Translations under genes and position numbers: made by a program
Part shown: positions 22,204 through 30,848 of the stretch, piece after piece
Position numbering within the stretch: position 1 is the stretch's first letter
Layout: every line of letters begins with the position of its first letter
Assembly: GCA_036873755.1 (NCBI GenBank)
Contig: JAVTVY010018738.1
Span: 1-64,000, forward strand
Reading direction: 5' to 3'
Origin: Hanleya hanleyi
Lineage: Eukaryota > Mollusca > Polyplacophora > Lepidopleurida > Hanleyidae
DNA length: 64,000 nt
The notes under the pieces: model-generated
The model's input: the letters and a program-made list of their open reading frames with translations, nothing else
Database searches by the model: none
What the model was told of the DNA's origin: nothing

Positions 22204-23152
22204 GTGTATATTCCATCGGCAGGATTTGATCCTGGTATCAGTCCTAGTGTAGTTGCGGATGAACATTGTCATAAATGGACCATTGGACTTCATCACCTGT
22301 GTTTGTGTCGATTCCTCGTGTCGCAAATGGCCTATGCATCTAGAACATTAACCAGTGCGTACACCCAAATTGAGAGGAAAACATTGGCACTTACCTTCGC
22401 GCCTGAACGATTTCACTAATATATCTTTGTTTATATGGAAAGTCTGTATCAGCAGAGACAGATCATAAACCTCTTATTCACGGAACCACCATGGCCCAGA
22501 ACAAGACAAAGACTTCTGCTCAGGCTGCAAAAGTATAGCCTGGATGTTTCGACCACCCTTGTAAATTCATGTTCACTTCTGACGCCCTTTCCAGGGCATA
22601 CGAAAAGATTGATATCAATGAGGAGGAGGAAATAGAGACTTATGTGAACTTCATTATGGCAACCGTACCTGTGTCGGATCGGAAAGTGGAGCAGATAAGG
22701 ACCGAAACAGAACAGGATACTCAGCTACAAACATTACAAAGTTTCATTCGTGATGGATTTCCTGATGTGAAATGGGAATGCTCCAAAACGATTCTTGAGT
22801 TTTGGATTGCTCGTGATGAACTTAGCTGTGTTGGTGGGATTGTACTAAAAGAGAGAAAAATTGTAATACCACGATCTCTGAGAAAAGAAATGTTAACCAA
22901 GACACAAAAGGGTAACCTTGGTGTTGAAGAGTCTCGGATAAGATCTCGACAGGTGATGTACTGGCCATGAATGATCCAGAGTATATTAGAAATGGTACTA
23001 TCCTGCTCAAAACAGGTCTAAAATATAGACCGAAGCAGGCATCTGAACCGTGCGATCCACATCCAGTGGCCAGATATCCGTGGGAAAAAATTGGAGCTGA
23101 CCCATGTGTTGTCAATAACAAAAACTTCATTCGAATTATTCATAAGTGTGTC
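22204..23152 (+). pseudogene. Gypsy RNase H and integrase 5' half, split by element A
   Basis: Reading frames in order give AYASRTLTSAYTQIERKTLA and ERFH then a stop (RNase H), LLRLQKYSLDV and FTSDALSRAYEKID (end of RNase H), and VPVSDRKVEQIRTETEQDTQ to RSLRKEMLTKTQKGNLGVEE and RQVMYWP (integrase zinc-binding region). They end with NNKNFIRIIHKC just before the TGTGTC target site at 23147-23152. The integrase continues at 40215 beyond element A. Nonsense and frame changes show that it was dead. Confidence 0.75.
23147..23152. repeat. Left target-site duplication of element A (TGTGTC)
   Basis: TGTGTC directly precedes the element end AGTAGTATAG and is repeated exactly at 40215-40220 after the other end. 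A 6-bp duplication is the Polinton standard. Confidence 0.95.
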
Positions 23153-25095
23153 AGTAGTATAGTAAGCGTAAATCCGACCTCATTTCACCCGGATGTAATG
23201 ACGTCACAGGGGAGGATTTGAGGAGGAACTTGATCACGTGACGATCATGTGATCAAGGCATATACTGACCTATCTAGGCTATAGTTCCGGCAACCTTTGA
23301 CCTCGAATTCTTCCGCGGTGATGCCGTCTGGTGGTGATGCGGTCGCGGGAGAAAGCTTCCGCGGACAGAAAGTAATCCCATGGGTTGACTTCCAATGTTA
23401 ATCTATACGGGGAATACCTAAATAGACGTTTTGTGACCTAGATGGATCCCTAGTGGACCGATTGGGTCGAGTGAGGTATCAAAGTGAAGCATTCGTCAAG
23501 GGGCATCTGATGGGCTGGGGCATCTGTGGGATTGAAATATCGGCATTCTGCGCATGCGCGGTGGCCAAAGGGGATGAAAATAGACGTTTTGGAGCTAGGG
23601 GAGCCACTAATGGTCCAATGGGGTCATATGAGGTATCAATGTGAAGCATTCATGAAGGGGCATCGGACTGGACTAGGGGCTCGTTGTCACCATTCTGCGC
23701 ATGCGCAGACAGGGAATTGTGGGAAAAGGGTATGGAAATAGACGTTTTGGGATCTAGGGGAGTCCCTAATGGGCCGATGGAGTCGTATGAGGTATCAATG
23801 TGAAGCCTATGTGAGGGGACATCTGACTGGACTAGTGGCTCGAGCGTTGCCACCATTCTACGCATGCGCAGACAGGGAATTGTGGGAAAAGGGTATGGAA
23901 ATAGACGTTGTGGGATCTAGGGAAGCCTCTAATGGGCCGATGGAGTTGTATGAGGTATCAATGTGAAGCCTATGTGAGGGGGCATCCGCCTGGACTAGTG
24001 TCTCGGCCGTTGGGTGCATGTAAAATTAGGATTTTTTCCCGAAACCATAAAAAGCGGAATACGGACTTTACCCCTAAAATAGGGGAAAACCCCTATCAAC
24101 TCTAGCCAAAAGGGCTAATATCGGTCCCCGGGCTTATTGGGACCTGCCTATCAAGTCAATGGGGTGGAGCCATGTAACAATTTCTCCAGAAAAAAGCGGA
24201 ATACGGACTTTACCGCTACAATAGGGGTCTGTATTATAAAATATAAGGGAAAATGCCTGTATGGGGTATGGGGATGGTCAATTTTTTTCGTGGGCTTTAC
24301 TATGGGTTGTGGGGTCGCGTTTTTCTCGTCTCGCAAAGAAAATGACAATGGGAAGGGTCTCGGAGCGAAACGGTGAAATTTTTGGAAAAAGTCACCGAGG
24401 CCTGGGTAGGCCCATAGGCCTATACTGCATGGCTATGGGTGTATAGGTCCATACGGGGTGGACGTTTTTGGATTAGGGGGGCCACTAATGGTCCGATGGG
24501 GTCGAGTGAGGTATCAATGTGAAGCCTATGTGAGGGGCAACCGAGGAGATGGATGTGGGGTAGGAATATCGTCATTCTGCGCATGCGCAATAGACAAAGT
24601 GTATGAAAATAGACGTTTTGGGATCTAGAGGAGCCACTCGTGGGCCGATGGGATCGAGTGAGGTATCCATGTGAAGCCTATGTGAGGGGAGCATCTGATG
24701 GGGTGAGTGCGGGGTTGAAATATCGTCACTCTGCGCATGCGCAGTGGACAAAGGTTATGGACATAGACGTGTTGGGGTCTAGGTGGGCCACTAGTGGGCC
24801 GATGGGATCGAGTGAGGTATCCATGTGAGGCCTATGTGAGGGAGTTAGACTCGGGTGTCGTTTCTATTCTGCTGCGCAGGTCACGTGGGATGTGACGGTT
24901 TTACTAAAACTACCTCCAAACCCAGAAGAGTTCCAATGTTCCCCTTAGACGTCCGGATATTCAACCTCCGGGGTTTTTCCCGGCCCGGCCCGTCCCGGCC
25001 CCGGCCCGCCCCGGCCGCAGCGCGCGCGCGCGCGGGGATGATCTGATGCCGCAGAGCAACGCGCGCGCGTCATCACCGGCAGTGCGCGGCATCAC
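23153..25095. repeat. Left terminal inverted repeat of element A
   Basis: Mirrored at about 38322-40214. From the tip inward it holds AGTAGTATAG, TTTCACCCGGATGTAA, TGACGTCA (23199-23206), TTCCGCGGTGATG, and subterminal units with TGCGCATGCGCA palindromes near 23548, 23696, 23860 (changed), 24577 and 24732. It also holds a block with ATACGGACTTTACC (24035-24470) and a GC-rich CGCGCGCG segment at the inner edge. No gene lies in it. Confidence 0.9.
23199..23206. promoter_or_regulatory. TGACGTCA palindrome near the left tip
   Basis: A perfect CRE/ATF-type palindrome 46 bases from the element end. It is also present at 40161-40168 (right end), 46165-46172 and 54692-54699 (element B), 125-132 (C) and 7771-7778 (E). 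Confidence 0.7.
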
Positions 25096-25109
25096 CGGCA
25101 GTGCGCGCA

Positions 25110-25315
25110 TGAATTATACAGTATATGTCCTGTATTGTACCAAATCTGTGCTGTATTATACCATATCTGTCTTGTATTGTACCATATATGTCCTGTATTA
25201 TACAGTATATGTCCTGTATTATACCAAATCTGTGCTGTATTATACCATATCTGTCCTGTATTGTACCATATATGTCCTGTATTATACAATATATGTTCTG
25301 TATTATACAATCGCA
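25110..25315. repeat. Tandem ~20-bp repeats, CTGTATTATACCATATATGT type
   Basis: About ten short units alternate CTGTATTGTACC and CTGTATTATACC with ATATCTGT or ATATATGT. All open frames on both strands here are translations of the repeat. A smaller version is at 10475-10555. Confidence 0.85.
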
Positions 25316-25360
25316 TAGCGGTTGTCGTGAATAACAACAAGTTCAGCAATGTTCATACAG

Positions 25361-25418
25361 TTTATTATCCCCAATGTTACATCATACCCAGGCTGGGGGA
25401 GCCGCCCTGGGTATGTTT
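25361..25418 (-). terminator. 3' hairpin module before AATAAA (element A zinc-finger gene)
   Basis: In gene sense, CATACCCAG pairs with CTGGGTATG around GGCTCCCCCA, then AACATTGGGGATAATAAA with the poly(A) signal. It lies about 150 bases after the stop codon at 25567. It has one of the best-paired stems among the five copies. Confidence 0.7.
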
Positions 25419-25566
25419 AGTATGTTCACAGCAAAACAAATTGAAATATCAAACACCATGTTTTATTATTTAACGCACCGTCACATTAGGTACAAGTGTT
25501 TACTGAGCTCAAGTCAACGATCAGCATGTAGACATAGAGAGTATGTACAGCATGTTATGGTATTCA

Positions 25567-26508
25567 TCAGTGCACGAGTGACGCATTCAACCGATGGCGG
25601 TGGTGGGTCAGCTTGGTAAGGAAAAACGTAACATTGGTCACACTCTTCACTGTCCACTTGTTGGGTCGTTGTTGTTGGGCCCATTCCAAGGGATCCACGG
25701 TGTCCAGTTTCTCCAGCATCGTCTCTAGTGACCTCCGGTTAATGATGGTAACCGGCTGGTCAAACACATAGATGTTACTTCTCGGGTAAAAGTATCGGAC
25801 TTGGACTGTCTCCTTATGCTGCAGCACATAACCAAACGCCAGATTCAATTTGAAGGCCGTAGTTTGATCTTTGAAGATGGTTTCCATGTAGCTGCGTAGA
25901 CGGGTGAGGTTGGTCAGTGGGAAATTGTAGATATCTTGAATAGGGCGATGACGGTGGAAACAGTGCCGTGTCATGGACCAATGGCGCCGATCGATGTCAC
26001 TCACTGGATGGTTGTCCTGTAAGAGATCGCTAGGAACATTTATGGGCTCGTCCAGAAAATGTTCGATGTTGTCAGGCGTATGACTCGAAACCGTAACGGT
26101 GGGATCCGGCTGGAAATCCAGGCTCTTCTGAACTGTGGGTATAGGCGGGCTCTCCGTCATCGCATCACCAGTGGCGTTCGTCTCCACGGGCTTATCTTCA
26201 CTGGGTCTGACCTTCCGCGGCTCCTCTTCAGTAGGAAGTTGTCGCCCAAACCGTAGAGACGGGACATGAATCAAACGCTGATGCCGTCTTAACTGACTGC
26301 GTCGTTTGAAGAGTTGACCACAATCCTTACATTGTTCCGTCGCGCCCTCGTGGAATGAGCGTTCGTGGCGCAGTAAATGATCCTCCCGATTAAATGACCG
26401 TGCGCAGGTTATACAAGTATACCGTGCATCGTTGTGGGTGGAGGCCTCGTGCCGTCGTAAATTATCTAGACGAGTAAACTGCTTCTGGCAAGTTGGGCAA
26501 GTGAACAT
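25567..26508 (-). CDS. C2H2 zinc-finger protein fused to PolB N-terminal-like domain (element A)
   Basis: The frame is intact, with 313 residues. Finger 1 uses C4, C7, H20, H25; finger 2 C32, C35, H48, H53; finger 3 C60, C63, H76, H81. A proline- and acid-rich linker (82-168) leads to a ~130-residue domain from DIDRRHWSMTRHCFHRH to VTNVTFFLTKL. It is a close homologue of 10815-11738, and its last domain matches the start of the decayed polymerase gene at 58832. It is the only gene on the minus strand and diverges from the rest across 26509-27030. The ATG at 26508 is chosen because a longer frame would translate through the TATA box at 26553-26559. DNA binding is likely. It stands where Polintons often keep their polymerase, so it may be a remodelled polymerase N-terminus (inference). 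Confidence 0.85.
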   Translation of the reverse strand: MFTCPTCQKQFTRLDNLRRHEASTHNDARYTCITCARSFNREDHLLRHERSFHEGATEQCKDCGQLFKRRSQLRRHQRLIHVPSLRFGRQLPTEEEPRKVRPSEDKPVETNATGDAMTESPPIPTVQKSLDFQPDPTVTVSSHTPDNIEHFLDEPINVPSDLLQDNHPVSDIDRRHWSMTRHCFHRHRPIQDIYNFPLTNLTRLRSYMETIFKDQTTAFKLNLAFGYVLQHKETVQVRYFYPRSNIYVFDQPVTIINRRSLETMLEKLDTVDPLEWAQQQRPNKWTVKSVTNVTFFLTKLTHHRHRLNASLVH

Positions 26509-26552
26509 CTTGGTGGTTGACAGTGTCGGATGAAACGGCAAGGCCGCTTCCC

Positions 26553-26559
26553 TTTTATA
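26553..26559 (-). promoter_or_regulatory. TATA box of element A zinc-finger gene
   Basis: TATAAAA on the minus strand, 45 bases before the ATG at 26508, with the same spacing as in elements B and E. Confidence 0.75.
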
Positions 26560-26661
26560 GAACGCTAGCTGGTGATCTATTTTTAGCACAATCTACCCCA
26601 AGTCAAGGATCGAGACTGGTGTACTGGTGTACAACTGAGCCGCATTGCGCGCGCGCGAACG

Positions 26662-26781
26662 GACTTTACCGAAAAGACACGGACTTTACCGAAAAGACAC
26701 GGACTTTACCGAAAAGACACGGGCTTTACCGAAAAGACACGGACTTTACCGAAAAGACACGGCCGTACCCGAAAAGACACG
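26662..26781. repeat. Six tandem 21-bp repeats ACGGACTTTACCGAAAAGAC
   Basis: Six head-to-tail units, the last diverged (CGGCCGTACCCGAAAAGACA). They lie in the intergenic region between the divergent zinc-finger and plus-strand genes, where a shared enhancer could sit (inference). The core GGACTTTACC also occurs in the TIR blocks near 24065 and 24200. Confidence 0.85.
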
Positions 26782-26977
26782 AAGGTGAACGACATTGTGG
26801 AAAAAAAGGTCAGTACATGCATTCCTATGTGGTTCACAGGTTACGCCCGATTCACGCATAATAAAAGGATTGATCTGTAGTCTGTGTTGTTGTTGCTCTC
26901 TTTTTTGGACTAACCCATCAGAATAGTACGTATCACGGACTACACCCGACGTCTAGTCGCGCATGTGTGACCTGGTC

Positions 26978-26984
26978 TATAAAA
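26978..26984 (+). promoter_or_regulatory. TATA box for gene at 27031
   Basis: TATAAAA, 47 bases before the ATG. Confidence 0.7.
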
Positions 26985-27030
26985 CACGTCCCTCTGGATC
27001 TCACACCTTCATTTCTACGGTTGCAGAGCC

Positions 27031-27357
27031 ATGACGGAGATCCAGCCCTATGCGACTCGCATTTTACAGCATGCCACCGTGGTTAATTCACTCACGGGTT
27101 ACCGAGCAGTGGTCCGGTCCATGTTTGCAGATGGCGACGACAACGAGGGGCGACGGCAGATCCTGAACGAGTTCACAGAAGCGGTCCTCGACAGAGTGCA
27201 CTCGATGGAGAGGTGTGCCATCACTCACCACTACTGGACTATGACAGCCATCCTTGATGCTCGGGCTATGGACCACGAGCGCTCACGCCGGAACCAGCGA
27301 CGGCTGGTTAGCCTCACAATAGTCTGTGCCCTATTGACCCTGGTGCTGTGGTATTGA
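27031..27357 (+). CDS. Small C-terminally tail-anchored protein, unknown function
   Basis: 108 residues. Residues 1-85 are soluble and mostly helical in character (LTGYRAVVRSMFADG, ILNEFTEAVLDRVHSME). A basic patch (RRNQRRL) is followed by a single C-terminal hydrophobic segment, VSLTIVCALLTLVLWY, and the protein ends there. This is the layout of a tail-anchored membrane protein. Related elements are known to carry anti-apoptotic genes with tail anchors, but I see no BH-type motif here, so no function is assigned. It has its own TATA box and is the first plus-strand gene. Confidence 0.6.
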   Translation: MTEIQPYATRILQHATVVNSLTGYRAVVRSMFADGDDNEGRRQILNEFTEAVLDRVHSMERCAITHHYWTMTAILDARAMDHERSRRNQRRLVSLTIVCALLTLVLWY

Positions 27358-27371
27358 CAGTGGCACCTGAC

Positions 27372-27378
27372 TATAAAT
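27372..27378 (+). promoter_or_regulatory. TATA box for gene at 27430
   Basis: TATAAATACGAG; the same 12-base string recurs at 27959 before the paralogous gene. Confidence 0.7.
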
Positions 27379-27429
27379 ACGAGGGTCAGACACAGTGTGT
27401 GTCATTCAACGATCGTCATTGGATCAAGC

Positions 27430-27963
27430 ATGTCACCAGTCCTACGAGCCATCCTTCCCCTTACACCCCGGGTGGGGTTACACGTCTATGAAGATAAAGT
27501 CACCCTCGTGGAAGACCGTGGAGATGTTTGCTGGTCGCACGCTGAGACCGTATCGAATACGGTTACGCTACACCGTGACGGCTGGATCAAATTTAAACGG
27601 GTGTTGAGCGGCGAGCTCGACCGACACCTCATCCACATAGACAATGCCATCTACGTATATCGTGGACCCTTCTTCCCACGCCTGGGCCGCTACCAAGACC
27701 CTACGCGAGGCTTCACCCTAGACCCCGATCTGTGGACAGCCTTCGAGAAAGTGGTGCCTATCGTGGACCAGCTGTTTACACCGGACGAGCGATCGTCAGA
27801 CGAGTTGGAGTGGGCTCGTGCCCTGAGAGAAGCAGCGGCAGAACCCAATGAACAAATGTCTAGCCATGTACCAGACGACGATGCCATTGATTACCCGGCT
27901 AGACTCAGTCAGCCCAGTGACATGACCACCCGATCCTTTGATCTCACGGGGTTCTCCCTATAA
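27430..27963 (+). CDS. Putative double PC4-like ssDNA-binding protein, copy 1
   Basis: 177 residues; the ATG at 27430 is the first in frame after the TATA box. Two successive segments each have a strand-turn-strand pattern followed by a helix with a conserved Trp: VGLHVYEDKV...VTLHRDGWIKFKRVLSGEL and IYVYRGPFFPRL...FTLDPDLWTAFEKVVPIVDQ. The pattern 'hxVRxY...G-xL-p-xWxxhxxhhxxhD' is that of the PC4/p15 transcription coactivator fold, which binds single-stranded DNA. The C-terminal 45 residues are acidic and low-complexity. It is paralogous to 28006-28476. The PC4 assignment is from pattern only. Confidence 0.6.
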   Translation: MSPVLRAILPLTPRVGLHVYEDKVTLVEDRGDVCWSHAETVSNTVTLHRDGWIKFKRVLSGELDRHLIHIDNAIYVYRGPFFPRLGRYQDPTRGFTLDPDLWTAFEKVVPIVDQLFTPDERSSDELEWARALREAAAEPNEQMSSHVPDDDAIDYPARLSQPSDMTTRSFDLTGFSL

Positions 27964-27965
27964 AT
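27959..27965 (+). promoter_or_regulatory. TATA box overlapping the stop of the previous gene
   Basis: TATAAAT; its bases 27961-27963 are also the TAA stop of the gene before it. The next ATG is at 28006. Confidence 0.7.
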
Positions 27966-28005
27966 ACGAGAGACAGTCAAATCTGGTACCATTCACGTAC
28001 TGACC

Positions 28006-28476
28006 ATGACGGAGCATATAATACTGGCGTATCTCAGCTTGACCCCCGAGGTTTTCCTGCACGTGTATGCGGATATGGTCGATATCATGGAGGAGGTGGG
28101 AGACATCTGTGATGCGGACCCTACACAACCGTGCCCGGCCCACATTCGTCTGTCCCGAGAGGGCTGGACCAAATTCAAACGCGTGTTGTCTGGTGAACTG
28201 GACGGTGACCTCATCCACTTGTGTCACGATGTGTACATCCGACGCGGCCCTTTCTTTGCTCAATTGGCTCGGCTAGATGGGGGTACAGTGCATTTTATCC
28301 TTCACCCTGATCTATGGTCTGCATTGGAAGATGCCGTAGTAGATGTGGATCAAGTGCTTATCAAGCGGTCATCAGACGAGTTGGACTGGTCATTTACCAT
28401 GGACACTGTGGAAGCCAACGAAGAAAATCAGAAAGAAACTCCGGCCCAAGATATACCCGTTATAAATAAACCATAG
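28006..28476 (+). CDS. Putative double PC4-like ssDNA-binding protein, copy 2
   Basis: 156 residues, tandem paralogue of 27430-27963. Shared blocks include GWTKFKRVLSGELDGDLIH, RRGPFFAQLARL and LHPDLWSALEDAVVDVDQ, at the same spacing. Both contain two PC4-like halves and an acidic tail. A pair of diverged ssDNA-binding proteins would fit a protein-primed replication system that exposes single strands (inference). The C-terminus ends INKP just after the next gene's TATA box. Confidence 0.6.
   Translation: MTEHIILAYLSLTPEVFLHVYADMVDIMEEVGDICDADPTQPCPAHIRLSREGWTKFKRVLSGELDGDLIHLCHDVYIRRGPFFAQLARLDGGTVHFILHPDLWSALEDAVVDVDQVLIKRSSDELDWSFTMDTVEANEENQKETPAQDIPVINKP
28461..28467 (+). promoter_or_regulatory. 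TATA box for integrase
   Basis: TATAAAT within the last codons of the gene at 28006-28476, 36 bases before the integrase ATG at 28504. Confidence 0.65.
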
Positions 28477-28503
28477 AGCCAGGGTCCATCATCATTTGTC
28501 ACC

Positions 28504-29561
28504 ATGAAGCGCTGGGAGAAGGTGTTGGATAACTTATACTACAGTCCCGACAGTCCGGCGGCCTATAGTGCATTGTCGGTTCTCTATCGAGCGGCCAACT
28601 CCCAGGGAGTACAACGTGCCCAAGTCCGAGATTGGTTAAGAAAACAAGACACCTATACCTTACATCGATCTGTCCGTCGCAATTTTCTACGGAACCGGGT
28701 CATCGTGGGAGGAATAGATGCCCAGTGGCCAGCGGATTTCGTCGATATGAGCGCCTTTGCCAAACACAACGATGGGAATCGGTATATCTTGACGTGCATC
28801 GATATCCTATCGAAGTATGCGTGGGTGGTGCCCAACCGGACGAAAACGGGGGCGAATCTCATAGAGGCGTTCAAAGATATCTTCAAGACCGGGTGCAAAC
28901 CTTTGTATTTGCAAACCGACGAAGGCTCAGAATTCCTCAACAGACCGTTCCAACAGTTTCTGAAAGCCCAGAAGGTGTTTTTCTTCCATACGTACAACGA
29001 GACCAAGGCTTCCGTGGTGAAAAAGTTCAACAGGACATTCAAAGGCCGCATGTATAAATATTTCACCTATAAGAATACAAGGCGGTACATCGATGTTCCC
29101 CCGAAACTTGTGAGTGGTTACAATCGAGCCTATCATCGGACTATAGAGAGAGCCCCCATTACCGTGACCCAACGCAATGAAGCCCAAGTCCGGCGTGTCT
29201 TGTACCCCAGACAATCGCAGCGAACGACGAAGGCGGTGTTCAAGGTCGGGGACCCTGTACGAATCAGTAAAGTCAAAGGCAAGTTCGAGAAAAGTTACTT
29301 GCCCAACTGGAGCGATGAGCACTTCCTGATTAAACGGCGCCTACCCCAACAGCAGCGAGTCTATGCACTGGAAGATCTTCAAGGGGAACCGTTGCTAGGG
29401 ACGTTTTACGAGACGTAAAAACACAGCAAGACTACTACACGGTGGAGCAGATTTTGAAAACGGAACGTCGACGTGGCAAACTGTTTCATTTCGTGAAATG
29501 GCAAGGCTGGCCCAGTTCCTTCAATTCCTGGGTCGCTGCCAACCAGGTGAAACGACTATAA
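28504..29561 (+). pseudogene. Polinton integrase (DDE core plus chromodomain), frameshifted
   Basis: The frame 28504-29418 encodes 304 residues of a retroviral-type integrase: WPADFVDMSAF (first Asp, residue 78), YILTCIDILSKYAWVVP, LQTDEGSEF (second Asp, 139), SVVKKFNRTFKGRMYKYFT, then FKVGDPVRISKVKGKFEK and YLPNWSDEHFLI (SH3-like C-terminal domain). Where the family has the catalytic Glu before the F-N-R block, this copy has Lys (about residue 173). After the stop at 29416-29418, another frame (29412-29561) encodes a chromodomain (YYTVEQILK, FVKWQGWPSSFNSW), so a one-base loss near 29410 cut it off. Polinton integrases usually end in such a chromodomain. This one should be inactive for two reasons. 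Confidence 0.92.
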
Positions 29562-29563
29562 AG
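29557..29563 (+). promoter_or_regulatory. TATA box overlapping the chromodomain stop
   Basis: TATAAAG; bases 29559-29561 are the TAA that ends the chromodomain frame. The next ATG is at 29612. Confidence 0.65.
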
Positions 29564-29611
29564 CCAGACACCGCTGCCGTCATCCTTCATTCCACGTCCG
29601 ACCACAGTGCT

Positions 29612-30193
29612 ATGGACAAACAGCAGCTGCCTCTGAACACAGCGTCTCCCAAAACGCGCAAAGCGCAAGTGGGCTTTGTGGTGATAATGCTAACCCTACT
29701 GAGTGTGTTGTACGGAGGTGTGTTTTACGACGTAGCCTATGTCAGCACGTTACTTAACCAACTGAGAACACCAGCCACCAGTGAAACCGGTCTACAGATA
29801 GCACCAGTCAACCCCGTATCGAGCCCAGTCACCACCACACCCCGTGTACAAGCCACGTCGAGCTCCACACCAAGCTCCACACCTACACCAAGAACACCCA
29901 CTACGTCTGAAGACCCACCGGATTTAATCCCTCACAGTGAACAGACAACGACGACCGACGTTGGACCCACCACCATCATCACTCGCAGTGAACAGACAAC
30001 GACGACCGACGTTGTACCTACCACTCCAGTTCACTCGTACGAAATTTACAAGAGCGGGTTACCACGACAGCGCATACAGCTTGAACCATGGACCCTCGGT
30101 GGCAGCATCCCTTCACTTGCGTCATCGCAGGACCGACGGGCTCCGGCAAAACGTACTTCGTCAGGAAGCTCCTTCAACACGCCGACAGCATGA
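29612..30193 (+). CDS. Mucin-like single-pass membrane protein
   Basis: 193 residues from the first ATG after the TATA box. A short N-terminal tail with basic residues (SPKTRKAQ) leads to one hydrophobic segment (about 18-38, VGFVVIMLTLLSVLYGG). A long Ser/Thr/Pro-rich stretch (about 65-150) follows with a tandem repeat SEQTTTTDVGPTT / SEQTTTTDVVPTT. This suggests a type II membrane protein with an O-glycosylated stalk. The last ~35 codons overlap the start of the ATPase gene in another frame. I do not recognise a family. A surface role, for example in attachment or spread, is only an inference. Confidence 0.65.
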   Translation: MDKQQLPLNTASPKTRKAQVGFVVIMLTLLSVLYGGVFYDVAYVSTLLNQLRTPATSETGLQIAPVNPVSSPVTTTPRVQATSSSTPSSTPTPRTPTTSEDPPDLIPHSEQTTTTDVGPTTIITRSEQTTTTDVVPTTPVHSYEIYKSGLPRQRIQLEPWTLGGSIPSLASSQDRRAPAKRTSSGSSFNTPTA

Positions 30194-30696
30194 TCACGCC
30201 ACCCATTGCCCGAGTCGTGTGGTGTTACGGAGAATGGTAAGAAGCGTATGCAGCAATGCCCCACATCACGTTCGTGGAAGGCCTACCCAACCTGGCCGAT
30301 TTGGAACCCGACACCTTGGTGGTTCTGGATGATCTCATGCCGGAGACGGATGCGCGGGTCACCCAACTCTTTACCAAAGGCAGCCACCATCGACGGCTCA
30401 GCATCATCTACATTTTGCAGAATCTGTTAAGTAAAAACAAAGAACATCGGAACATCAGCTTAAATGCGCACTACCTGGTGGTCTTCAAAAACCCGAGAGA
30501 AACCACTCAACTGCTGCACCTGGCGAGACAGATGTATCCCGGCCGCACACTGTTTGCGTTGGAAGCCTTTAAAGATGCCACAACCCCTCAGCACGGGTAT
30601 ATGCTCTTCAACCTCAAGCAAGCCACCCCCGACCACCTTCGACTACGGACCGGCATCTTTCCCGGAGAGGCCCACCACGTGTACATGCAAAAATAA
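30088..30696 (+). pseudogene. FtsK/HerA-type packaging ATPase with internal stop
   Basis: About 202 codons starting at the ATG at 30088. Walker A is GPTGSGKT at residues 15-22, Walker B TLVVLDD around 76-82, then STIIYILQNLL-like strand blocks (SIIYILQNLLSK) and LNAHYLVVFKNPRE, the order seen in genome-packaging ATPases of Polintons and adenovirus-like DNA viruses. An in-frame TAA at 30238-30240 (codon 51) separates the Walker A part from the rest. The start overlaps the mucin-like gene by 106 bases. A 3' hairpin module follows at 30699. Confidence 0.9.
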
Positions 30697-30698
30697 TG

Positions 30699-30757
30699 TA
30701 AACACACCCACAGTGACTCCCCCAGCTGGAGTGTGTGTTTGATAATGGGGATAATAA
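30699..30757 (+). terminator. 3' hairpin module after the ATPase gene
   Basis: AAACACAC pairs with GTGTGTGTTT around GACTCCCCCAGCTGG, followed by GATAATGGGGATAATAAA with the poly(A) signal. It shares CTCCCCCAGC and TGGGGATAATAAA with the modules of the zinc-finger genes, while the stem sequence differs and pairing is kept, which suggests that the structure matters. Confidence 0.65.
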
Positions 30758-30807
30758 AAAGAATGAATACCACAGCATGGTTGACTTTGTCTCTGTTCTC
30801 TGAAGTA

Positions 30808-30814
30808 GATAAAA
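30808..30814 (+). promoter_or_regulatory. Possible TATA-like box for gene at 30849
   Basis: GATAAAA 35 bases before the ATG; weaker than the other boxes. Confidence 0.35.
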
Positions 30815-30848
30815 AGGGCAGAGTTGTGGGTTCTGGCATTAGTTGTAC

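Noticed and set aside
25046..25473. Cysteine/tyrosine-rich open frames on both strands
   Set aside because: They come from the CTGTATTATACC tandem repeat.
26662..26781. CRISPR-like array of 21-bp repeats
   Set aside because: There are no spacers between units; it is a simple tandem repeat.
28632..29322. Frames of 130-141 residues inside the integrase gene
   Set aside because: They are shadow frames of the integrase; the sense frame has all family motifs.
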